From assembly GCA_024860865.1 (NCBI GenBank), contig JACRDV010000089.1, positions 1 through 6,389 of the forward strand: 6,389 nt of DNA. The letters run 5' to 3'. This stretch comes from Methanobacteriota archaeon (GTDB lineage Archaea > JACRDV01). The notes beneath the pieces were generated by a model. That model made no database searches. It was given only the letters and a program-made list of their open reading frames with translations, and was not told the origin of the DNA. Positions 1 to 5,040 of the stretch are shown here, one piece after another; the first letter of the stretch is position 1; each line of letters starts with the position of its first letter. The position numbers were made by a program, and so were the translations under genes.

Positions 1-17
1 GAGTCTATGACAATCAT
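1..17 (-). CDS. VapC-like PIN-domain toxin, 5' end only (partial)
   Basis: On the minus strand an ATG at 17-15 overlaps the TGA stop of the upstream antitoxin gene (ATGA, 4 bp shared) and reads M-I-V-I-D before the window ends. PIN-domain ribonucleases of the VapC family typically begin with exactly this kind of hydrophobic strand ending in the first metal-binding aspartate (here D5). Together with a VapB-like gene directly upstream, this makes a VapC toxin the most likely product; such toxins cleave RNA, often tRNA or rRNA, when released from the antitoxin. Only five complete codons are visible, so the call rests on position, overlap and these residues. Confidence 0.6.
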
Positions 18-286
18 AACTTCTTTTCCCAGATTTTTTTAATATCCATGGGTTTAATTTTTTTAGAAGGTTTTTTGATGCAACCTTTTAACTCAGTTAA
101 AATTGCTTCGACATCCTTGGTAGGCTGTAGAACTATTTTCTCAGCCTCTCTTCTAACTATTAGTCTTTGACCTACCCTAAGATTAAGTTCTTTTCTTATA
201 TCTCGGGGCAATAAAATTCTGCCTTTTTCCTCTAGCCTAGTAAATTTTCCCACTTTAATTCCCACTTTTTTATTCTTCTCACACAT
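14..286 (-). CDS. AbrB/SpoVT-family VapB-like antitoxin
   Basis: The product has 90 residues. Residues 13-55 form the swapped-hairpin AbrB/SpoVT DNA-binding domain: the FTRLEEKGRILLPRDIRKEL stretch followed by a hydrophobic strand and a VGQRLIV strand are the family hallmarks. The lysine-rich C-terminal tail (about 56-90, containing LKGCIKK and a final MDIKKIWEKKL) resembles the toxin-neutralising tail of archaeal VapB proteins. Its TGA stop overlaps the ATG of a PIN-like toxin start, the usual antitoxin-first arrangement with translational coupling. The family norm is autoregulation: the VapBC complex binds its own promoter. A perfect GTTTAAAC palindrome sits immediately upstream of the ATG (287-294) and could be part of such an operator, though it is short. 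No strong ribosome binding site is visible. A stand-alone AbrB regulator is less likely given the overlap. Confidence 0.85.
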   Translation of the reverse strand: MCEKNKKVGIKVGKFTRLEEKGRILLPRDIRKELNLRVGQRLIVRREAEKIVLQPTKDVEAILTELKGCIKKPSKKIKPMDIKKIWEKKL

Positions 287-355
287 GTTTAAACTTTCTT
301 ACTAATCAGAAAAATTTACTTAACGCATAACTTTTGTTTAATATCTAATATCCTT

Positions 356-363
356 TTTTATAT
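356..363 (-). promoter_or_regulatory. Putative TATA box for the vapBC-like operon
   Basis: The minus strand reads ATATAAAA here, in the context GCATATAAAAAAGG. Transcription would be expected to start about 25 nt downstream, near 333-335, leaving a leader of roughly 47 nt before the antitoxin ATG. The region is AT-rich overall, so chance similarity is possible. Confidence 0.35.
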
Positions 364-503
364 GCTTCTTTTCTAAAAAGAGAAAACATGGATTGGTAAA
401 CTCTGCATAATGTGCTCCAAAGTCCTTTACTAGCTATCTCAAAGGGAGCTTACCTGCCCAAACTGCTTTGCAATTTGTTTCACTGCACGGTAGGAGCGGC
501 AGC

Positions 504-511
504 TTTATAAA
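504..511 (-). promoter_or_regulatory. TATA-like element TTTATAAA
   Basis: A perfect palindromic TTTATAAA is a good archaeal TATA-box match on either strand. On the minus strand it would start transcription near 480, at the edge of the GC-richer segment, and so could drive a small RNA. On the plus strand no gene lies within reach. It could also be a chance AT-rich match. Confidence 0.25.
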
Positions 512-611
512 TGGAAATATTTTCAAAAGACTGTTCTTCTTCTATCAACAATTTCAGAACTTAGATTGACATTTGGTTTTTCACGAATAATAAAATTGTT
601 TTTCATCTCTT

Positions 612-1571
612 TTACAATTTAGATCCGCATTCAGAACAGAATTTAGCACCAGTGAGAATTGGTTGCCCACACTTAGGACATTTAGCTTCGGTAGTTGGTG
701 GAGCTGCAGGTGCCGCCAAGGCCGCTCCACAGCTTGGACAGAACCGCGATGTGGATGGAATTTGCGAATTGCATTTAGGGCATATGAGGAGCGTTTGGCC
801 AGCAGGGGTTGTCATCACTTGGGGGATTAGTACCATACCAGCCCCTAAAGCGGCGCCAGGTGACTTGCCTAGTTCTTTTGCAGCCTCTTTGACTGTTTCC
901 ATTCGTAGAACCTCGGTTGTAGGTGCTCGAGCAGCTTGTAACCAGAATAATCTTTCACGGTATTCTGGAGTTGTATCAATTCCCTCGAATTTTAGGTCGA
1001 TCAATTCAATTCCAAGCCGTTTAGTTGCATCTTGAATGTTAACTTTAACTCTTGTTGACGTTTCATCAAGCTGAGTGAATACAGTTTTTAAATCATATTT
1101 TGAGAGCTCATCTATCATCCGCTCGTTAATAAATCCCCTCAAAAACTCATTGACTTGCCCAGTGTTATAAGCACCTTGTCCGCCTACAACTTCATTAACG
1201 AATAAACCTGAGTCGCTTATTTTAAACCAAAAAGTCCCGTGAACTAATAATGGTGCAAGTTCAGTTGTTTGGGCACGAGCACCGTATTTACCCGCAAACT
1301 GCTTGGTCGAAATAAAAACAACCATTGATCTAAATGGAACGCTTCCAAATCCTGCTAGCTTAGATAAAATTTTACCAAGCAAAGGTAAATTAAGTGTAGT
1401 AATTGTGTGGCGTCCAGGCCCAAAGACATCGTAGGCTTTACCATCCCTAAAGAAAATTGCGCTCTCAAATTCTTTAACTATTAACTGGGCGCCCCACGTT
1501 ATCTCTTCTACCGGGTATTTCCAAACAATATCTTCTGCTCCAGGATTTTCCCAAGAAATTACCTGTGGCAT
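612..1571 (-). CDS. YdjI-like SPFH-domain protein with two C-terminal zinc ribbons
   Basis: The product has 319 residues, close to the length of Bacillus subtilis YdjI. The N-terminal part (about 5-225) has the features of the YdjI-type SPFH/band-7 family: an opening with VISWENPGAEDIVWKYP, a central beta-rich region with FGPGRHTITTLNLPLL (about 50-65), and a helical segment leading to LGIELIDLKFEGID (186-199). An Ala/Gly/Met-rich segment (238-262) follows, then two zinc ribbons, C264/C267/C278/C281 and C298/C301/C312/C315, separated by an Ala-Pro linker. There is no signal peptide or clear membrane helix, so any membrane contact would be peripheral or through partners. SPFH proteins oligomerise on membranes and scaffold membrane domains; YdjI is linked to PspA at the membrane. 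The ATG directly follows the upstream stop (TAAATG), with AGGAAGTGG at 1584-1576 as ribosome binding site inside the upstream gene. It is the last gene of its cluster. Confidence 0.85.
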   Translation of the reverse strand: MPQVISWENPGAEDIVWKYPVEEITWGAQLIVKEFESAIFFRDGKAYDVFGPGRHTITTLNLPLLGKILSKLAGFGSVPFRSMVVFISTKQFAGKYGARAQTTELAPLLVHGTFWFKISDSGLFVNEVVGGQGAYNTGQVNEFLRGFINERMIDELSKYDLKTVFTQLDETSTRVKVNIQDATKRLGIELIDLKFEGIDTTPEYRERLFWLQAARAPTTEVLRMETVKEAAKELGKSPGAALGAGMVLIPQVMTTPAGQTLLICPKCNSQIPSTSRFCPSCGAALAAPAAPPTTEAKCPKCGQPILTGAKFCSECGSKL

Positions 1572-2102
1572 TTAACCACTTCCTAATATAGCATCTTTCC
1601 TTCTTTCAAAGGTTTCTTCAATTGTATCGAGTGCGCCTCGGCACTCCGCAAGTCGATTTTGGGCAGTTCCAAATTGCTTTGCAATAACTTCTCCTTTAAA
1701 GGTTGTGACAAGGTCTAAGATTTTTTTACTTTGGTCAATTAGTTGAGCATCGAATGATATTAGATTATCAAGTTCTCTCTCTTCAATTTTTATCAAGTCA
1801 AAAAAGCCGGAGTATCCATACTCTGTATGGTTAATCTTTTCAGCAATTCGATCAAATGCTGCAATCAAGCGGTCAGTTTCATCCCAAACTTCTTTAAGGC
1901 CTTTATTTACAAGTTCTCTATAAATTGTTTTGAGCGAATCTTCGGCATTTTTTAGGTCTCTATATAATTTATCTCGAATTAAGCGATCAGATTCGCGCCT
2001 AATCTCTCTTTCTTTATAACCTTTAAAGCCAGGAAGGACCAACATAATTCTCTCAAGAGCTTTCAATTGAGCTTGCGCTTTTTGTTGGATTTTCTCGTAC
2101 AA
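1572..2102 (-). CDS. 176-residue alpha-helical protein of unknown function in the SPFH cluster
   Basis: The family is not firmly recognised. The protein is predominantly charged and helical, with likely coiled-coil stretches at about 3-20, 30-90 and 105-170, and has no membrane segment or signal peptide. A distinctive break is the YGYSGFFDLIKIEERELDNL stretch (95-114), more conserved-looking than the rest. The start is TTG at 2102-2100, supported by AGAGGT at 2115-2110 with 7 nt spacing; the next ATG (M20) would remove the first helix and lacks this site. The gene ends exactly where the SPFH ATG begins, which implies translational coupling and probably a joint function. In B. subtilis the SPFH protein YdjI is co-encoded with PspA, also a helical coiled-coil protein. 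This one is shorter (PspA is about 225 residues) and shows no obvious PspA sequence, so it may be a functional analogue rather than an orthologue; that is inference. Confidence 0.7.
   Translation of the reverse strand: MYEKIQQKAQAQLKALERIMLVLPGFKGYKEREIRRESDRLIRDKLYRDLKNAEDSLKTIYRELVNKGLKEVWDETDRLIAAFDRIAEKINHTEYGYSGFFDLIKIEERELDNLISFDAQLIDQSKKILDLVTTFKGEVIAKQFGTAQNRLAECRGALDTIEETFERRKDAILGSG
1576..1584 (-). promoter_or_regulatory. Ribosome binding site of the SPFH gene
   Basis: AGGAAGTGG on the minus strand lies inside the end of the helical-protein gene, 4 nt before the SPFH ATG. With the TAAATG stop-start junction it supports coupled translation of the two genes. Confidence 0.55.
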
Positions 2103-2109
2103 TTTGCTA

Positions 2110-2115
2110 ACCTCT
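2110..2115 (-). promoter_or_regulatory. Ribosome binding site that supports a TTG start
   Basis: AGAGGT on the minus strand is placed 7 nt before the TTG at 2102-2100. No ATG or GTG lies at a suitable distance, so this site decides the start of the 176-residue protein. Confidence 0.6.
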
Positions 2116-2139
2116 TTAAAATTTTGGAGAATTTCAGAT

Positions 2140-2152
2140 ATTTAAAATATAG
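2140..2152 (-). promoter_or_regulatory. Possible internal promoter before the helical-protein gene
   Basis: The 61-bp gap between the zinc-ribbon gene and the helical-protein gene contains TATATTTTAAATA on the minus strand, a TATA-box-like string. Transcription from it would start near 2120 and give a leader of about 18 nt that still contains the AGAGGT ribosome binding site. The gap is very AT-rich, so the match may be fortuitous and the three genes may share one upstream promoter. Confidence 0.25.
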
Positions 2153-2163
2153 CTTAATATTTA

Positions 2164-2919
2164 CTAAAACAAACTAAACTTTATGGTCGGCATCTCGCCT
2201 TTAATAACTTCTCCACTAGCCCCATCTATAATAATGCGATACACTTCTCCTTTATAATTATAAGCCAAAAACCAAATTGGGGCATGTATATATACAGCAT
2301 CTTCGACCTTAAATTCAGTTTTTATTTCAATAATTTTATCCACATCTTGGCTTGCTAGAAATTTATGGTGAGCTTCAATTTCCTGTCTTGCAATCTCAAT
2401 TGCTTCCAGTTCGGTTATTTCACTGTTTAAAACTTGGGCGCTCTTTTCGATTCTTGTGAAGTCAAAAGGTATTTTTCCTTCTAGAGGAATCTCGTATTCG
2501 CGAGTTGGAAAAGTTGCTGCTCTTCTGCCAAGAACCAACCAATTATAATTTTTTTTAATTACACCTTCCTTAACTATATTTAAGCCTGTGCGCTCGAAGA
2601 CTCCTTTATATGTGCTAGAGGCCTCAACCGGAACCGACCAAAAAGGAAGGTATTTCAAATTTGCTTCAGTTAATTTGGCTTTATTTTCGAGATCGCTCGG
2701 CTTTGCAAAACTCACTCTCATCCACTTGTACATTAAATCAGTAATTTGGGAGTTCGTATATTGGTTAAGCAACAGAGAGTGCTCAAGCGTAAAAGCTTCA
2801 CGAGTAGTAATAGTGCTAGTGTAACCGCAGTATTTACAAGAAACAATGATCTCCCCAGGTTCAAACTGAAGTGGAGCTCCACAATTGGAGCATTTAATTT
2901 CTTCAACAACTTCTACCAT
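2164..2919 (-). CDS. YdjG-like zinc-ribbon protein (TFIIB-type zinc ribbon)
   Basis: The product has 251 residues. It opens with a zinc ribbon, C10-x2-C13 and C28-x2-C31, of the CSNCGAPLQF / CKYCG type. The remainder has no membrane segment and contains two similar aromatic-rich segments: LPFWSVPVEASSTYKG (91-106) and APIWFLAYNYKGEVYR (213-228), the latter running into IDGASGEVIKGEMP (231-244). The second segment matches the PVW...Y.YKGK.Y...NGQTGKVVG-type end seen in B. subtilis YdjG and related bacterial zinc-ribbon proteins. YdjG is co-encoded with PspA and the SPFH protein YdjI in the sigma-W envelope-stress regulon; a YdjI-like gene lies two genes downstream here, which strengthens the call. 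The molecular role of the family is not established; adaptor or assembly functions are possible. It starts at ATG with a weak GTGG-type ribosome binding site and is the first gene of its cluster. Two consecutive stops (TAGTAA) end it. Confidence 0.75.
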   Translation of the reverse strand: MVEVVEEIKCSNCGAPLQFEPGEIIVSCKYCGYTSTITTREAFTLEHSLLLNQYTNSQITDLMYKWMRVSFAKPSDLENKAKLTEANLKYLPFWSVPVEASSTYKGVFERTGLNIVKEGVIKKNYNWLVLGRRAATFPTREYEIPLEGKIPFDFTRIEKSAQVLNSEITELEAIEIARQEIEAHHKFLASQDVDKIIEIKTEFKVEDAVYIHAPIWFLAYNYKGEVYRIIIDGASGEVIKGEMPTIKFSLF

Positions 2920-2950
2920 ATATCCACACTTATCTGGGTGCTGTTGCGGC

Positions 2951-2963
2951 TTATTATATTTTT
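2951..2963 (-). promoter_or_regulatory. Putative TATA box of the zinc-ribbon/SPFH cluster
   Basis: The minus strand reads AAAAATATAATAA about 32-44 nt upstream of the ATG at 2919, which would place the transcript start near 2931 with a short leader. A second AT-rich candidate (GAATATATTATTTTATT) lies at about 2972-2988, so the exact box is uncertain. Confidence 0.35.
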
Positions 2964-3012
2964 ACGAATCCAATAAAATAATATATTCAATAAAAAATTT
3001 CCCACTAAATTG

Positions 3013-3020
3013 CTTAAATA
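3013..3020 (+). promoter_or_regulatory. Putative TATA box and adjacent palindrome of the 79-residue zinc-ribbon gene
   Basis: CTTAAATA is a good archaeal TATA-box match and would start transcription near 3043, giving a leader of about 40 nt that includes the ribosome binding site. A perfect palindrome TTACGTAA (3022-3029) lies just downstream of the box, and TTAATATTAA (3033-3042) lies near the expected start; either could be a regulator site. Confidence 0.4.
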
Positions 3021-3070
3021 GTTACGTAAAAGTTAATATTAATAATATGATACTTTGTATGAGGAAAACT

Positions 3071-3078
3071 AAGGAGGT
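3071..3078 (+). promoter_or_regulatory. Consensus Shine-Dalgarno site AAGGAGGT
   Basis: AAGGAGGT is placed 5 nt before the ATG at 3084. It is the strongest ribosome binding site in the window and fixes the start of the zinc-ribbon gene. Confidence 0.8.
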
Positions 3079-3083
3079 ATAGA

Positions 3084-3323
3084 ATGGGAAAACATTGTCA
3101 AAGTTGTGGAATGCCCATGGAGGATGCTTCTCAACATGGTGGAAGAGATATAAATAATCCTTACTGTGTCTATTGTACAACACCTGAAGGCAAGCTGAAG
3201 AGCCGTAAAGAAGTAAGGGAAGGAATGATAGGCTTCTATATCTCTCAGATGAAGAAGACTAGAAAAGAAGCAGAGAAGATCGTCGATGAAACAATGAGCA
3301 AGATGCCTGCCTGGAAGAAATAG
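3084..3323 (+). CDS. Small putative zinc-ribbon protein (zf-ribbon_2-like)
   Basis: The product has 79 residues. C5-x2-C8 in HCQSCGMPM and C28-x2-C31 in YCVYC form one zinc site; the HCQSCGMPM opening, the YCVYC pair and the C-terminal helix ending in MPAWKK are typical of the putative zinc-ribbon family (zf_ribbon_2, PF12674 as I recall it), whose members are usually 80-90 residues. The C-terminal part (about 37-75) is a charged helix. Function is unknown in this family; members occur alone or fused to other domains. The gene is divergent from the zinc-ribbon/SPFH cluster, separated by 164 bp, and has its own promoter-like sequence and a very strong ribosome binding site, suggesting high expression. 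The ATG at 3084 is fixed by that site. Confidence 0.8.
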   Translation: MGKHCQSCGMPMEDASQHGGRDINNPYCVYCTTPEGKLKSRKEVREGMIGFYISQMKKTRKEAEKIVDETMSKMPAWKK

Positions 3324-3378
3324 AAGAAAAGGATATTTTTACATTTTATATTCAGGTAATAGTTTTGGATTATCTTTG

Positions 3379-3400
3379 AGCTTTTTTGGATTTTTTAAGC
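3379..3400 (+). terminator. T-rich terminator candidate after the small zinc-ribbon gene
   Basis: Two runs of six T (3382-3387 and 3391-3396) lie inside an AGCTT...AAGCT inverted repeat, about 56 nt after the stop codon. Runs of T are the usual intrinsic stop signal in archaea. An earlier weaker T run (TATTTTTACATTTTATA, 3334-3350) could act as well. Confidence 0.4.
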
Positions 3401-3408
3401 TTTATATA
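3401..3408 (+). promoter_or_regulatory. TATA-box-like TTTATATA without an obvious gene
   Basis: TTTATATA is close to the archaeal TATA consensus and follows directly after the T-rich terminator candidate. The predicted start near 3430 is about 170 nt upstream of htpX, so it would give either a long leader for the protease or a separate short transcript. The 3430-3510 segment is less AT-rich than its flanks and holds only a 23-codon frame. Confidence 0.3.
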
Positions 3409-3540
3409 TTTTTCAAGAAGAAAATAAAACTGGAAAGATGTGGTCAACACTGCTGAAAACTCGCCTTCTTTCATTCTCAGAGGAAGAATACGGAACACGA
3501 GATTTGTGATTAGATCAAATAAAAGATAAACTTTGTAAAA

Positions 3541-3548
3541 TTTATAAA
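3541..3548 (+). promoter_or_regulatory. Putative TATA box of the htpX operon
   Basis: TTTATAAA at this position would start transcription near 3572, leaving a leader of about 32 nt before the ATG at 3604. Spacing and sequence fit a standard archaeal promoter. Confidence 0.5.
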
Positions 3549-3603
3549 GCTAGAACTTAATTCTTTTACTAAAATCAGCTGTATCAAATTAGAATGGGAT
3601 GCA

Positions 3604-4620
3604 ATGGGTAGTTTAGCAGAATTAAAGGGAACGATGGTATTAACTGTAACCCTCGTATTTGGACTCCTTGCAGCAGTTTTAGCCGCTATTTTGTTTTTCA
3701 TAGGTGCATCAGTAATTTTTGCTATATTCCTCACTTTTCTTTTCGTATTATTTCAATGGGCAGTTGGACCATTTATTATTAGAGCCTCAACAGGATTGCG
3801 CTATCTTGAGCCAAGTGAAAATCCCTGGCTAGAATCTACTGTTAAAGAACTTGCTTTAAAGAGCGGAGTTCCTATGCCTAGACTTGCTATTGTGCCAGCT
3901 CCATCTTTGAATGCCTTTGTTTTTGGTCGCACTACATCAGGAATGACGCTAGCGCTCCATCAAGGTTTGTTGGAAAAGCTCACTCAAAGCGAGATTCGCG
4001 GTGTGATTGGACATGAGCTAGGGCACATCAAACACAGAGATGTTATCATAATGACAATTCTATCTGCAATTCCATTGATTTGTTACATAATTGCCCGCGG
4101 AATATTTTGGAGCGGAAGAGGTCGCAGTCGACGTGAGAAAGGTGCTGGTGCGGTAGTACTTGCTGCTATTGTCGCATATTTTGCTTATTTAATCTCCCAA
4201 CTTTTAATTATGAAATTCAGCCGGCTGCGCGAGCATTATGCAGACACTTACTCAGCCTACTTAACTGCTTCGCCTAGGGGTTTGGAGAGCGCTCTCACGA
4301 AAATCGCTTATGGGCTATCTCTTGAACCCGAAGAGCCACATGGTGCTAGAGCATTTTATATTTCAGATCCAGTTTTGGCTAAAGCAGAAGTTGGAGCTAT
4401 ATTAGAAAGAAAACAAGAATATGATTTAGACAAAGATGGAGTACTGGATGAAAAAGAACTGCAGCTAGCAATGGAACAAGAAGCAAAATCAACTTGGAAA
4501 AATATTAACAGCTGGTTTTCAACCCACCCGCCAACTTTTAGGAGAATCATTTTGTTGCGTCAGATTGAAAATGAAATGAAAGTTAGTAAATACGTGACCG
4601 ATATCTACAAGTATATTTAG
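3604..4620 (+). CDS. htpX: HtpX-type M48 membrane zinc metalloprotease with EF-hand loop
   Basis: The product has 338 residues, somewhat longer than the roughly 290 usual for HtpX. Two membrane helices come first (about 11-33 and 35-53), then the protease domain with the zinc motif H137-E-L-G-H141 (GHELGHIKHRD), two more membrane helices (about 147-166 and 181-203), the third zinc ligand E210 in REHYAD, and the C-terminal HPP motif (308-310 in STHPPTFRR). HtpX cleaves misfolded membrane proteins from the cytoplasmic side in quality control, alongside FtsH-type proteases in bacteria. Residues 274-285 (DLDKDGVLDEKE) form a canonical EF-hand loop with acidic residues at 1, 3, 5, 9 and 12, Gly at 6 and Leu at 8, between E210 and the HPP motif; this is not part of standard HtpX and suggests calcium binding. 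Upstream ATGs at 3594 and 3599 are out of frame. A membrane-protein gene follows after 8 bp. Confidence 0.92.
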   Translation: MGSLAELKGTMVLTVTLVFGLLAAVLAAILFFIGASVIFAIFLTFLFVLFQWAVGPFIIRASTGLRYLEPSENPWLESTVKELALKSGVPMPRLAIVPAPSLNAFVFGRTTSGMTLALHQGLLEKLTQSEIRGVIGHELGHIKHRDVIIMTILSAIPLICYIIARGIFWSGRGRSRREKGAGAVVLAAIVAYFAYLISQLLIMKFSRLREHYADTYSAYLTASPRGLESALTKIAYGLSLEPEEPHGARAFYISDPVLAKAEVGAILERKQEYDLDKDGVLDEKELQLAMEQEAKSTWKNINSWFSTHPPTFRRIILLRQIENEMKVSKYVTDIYKYI

Positions 4621-4628
4621 GGTTAATC

Positions 4629-4976
4629 ATGCCTAGGTTTGGGTTAATCTCTATCGGAGTTTTTTTGATAATTTGTGGAGTAGTTATTAGCTTTTGGCTA
4701 GCTGGCATATTGGCTAAGGCTGAAGTTTTACCTATTGTAATCGTTCTTCTGGGAGTTTGGGTCTTTGTTATAGCAGCTGTTAAGGCTATAAAACCGGTGG
4801 CTTATGAACGGGGAGCATTTCAAACTGCTTGTTTTGGGGCTATAGCAGTTATAGTTGGATTACTTTTGGAACTTAGAGTTAAAGGAATTGGCAGCACTGC
4901 CGTTTGGGCAATTGGGCTTATACTAATAGGTGCGCTTTTTGTTATTATAGCGGCTCGCGAATGGATTAAAAAATAA
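4629..4976 (+). CDS. Small four-helix membrane protein downstream of htpX
   Basis: The family is not recognised. The product has 115 residues and is strongly hydrophobic, with four likely membrane helices at about 5-27, 33-51, 64-81 and 89-109, short loops, and a basic C-terminal tail (EWIKK). There are no catalytic motifs or metal ligands. The ATG lies 8 bp after the htpX stop, with AGGGT (4619-4623) overlapping that stop as a plausible ribosome binding site, so the two are probably co-transcribed and translationally coupled. It may be a partner, adaptor or regulator of the protease, or simply a co-expressed membrane protein; nothing in the sequence decides between these. Confidence 0.75.
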   Translation: MPRFGLISIGVFLIICGVVISFWLAGILAKAEVLPIVIVLLGVWVFVIAAVKAIKPVAYERGAFQTACFGAIAVIVGLLLELRVKGIGSTAVWAIGLILIGALFVIIAAREWIKK

Positions 4977-5040
4977 CTTGGCATAATATTAAGTGCAAAA
5001 ATGAACGACCTTTCTAAACCATGGAGGGATTTGTATTCGC

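Larger units (their letters stand above)
287..611. other. 325-bp gap without a protein gene; GC-richer core with nested inverted repeat
   Basis: No convincing protein-coding gene is present on either strand; reading frames are short and resemble nothing known. Positions about 405-503 are visibly richer in G and C than the surroundings. They overlap an unusual nested inverted repeat: the continuous strand 441-454 (AAAGGGAGCTTACC) can pair with three separated segments, GGTAA at 395-399, GCTC at 414-417 and CCTTT at 424-428. On the minus strand the segment is framed by a TATA-like TTTATAAA (504-511) and a T-rich run TTTTCTCTTTTT (386-375), which together would delimit a transcript of about 110 nt. 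This could be a small RNA, a decayed gene, or simply the leader region of the toxin-antitoxin operon. Confidence 0.4.

Noticed and set aside
414-452. H/ACA-type guide RNA on the minus strand (stem followed by ACA)
   Set aside because: The hairpin is only about 36 nt and the distance from the internal loop to ACA is about 10 nt rather than the 14-16 expected; no k-turn was seen.
566-593. TTGACA and TAATAA with about 16 nt spacing, resembling a bacterial promoter
   Set aside because: The genome appears archaeal and no plus-strand gene follows within reach.
652-1035. 127-codon open frame on the plus strand
   Set aside because: It lies antisense within the SPFH gene, over its zinc-ribbon and linker part, and its Gly/Ala/His-rich product is a by-product of that composition. 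No ribosome binding site or family resemblance.
2885-3082. 65-codon plus-strand frame ending just before the small zinc-ribbon gene
   Set aside because: It begins inside the opposite-strand zinc-ribbon gene and crosses the divergent promoter region; its product has no recognisable features.
3438-3509. 23-codon frame (MWSTLLKTRL...) upstream of htpX
   Set aside because: Too short and without a match to any known peptide; only mentioned as one reading of the unexplained TATA-like element.
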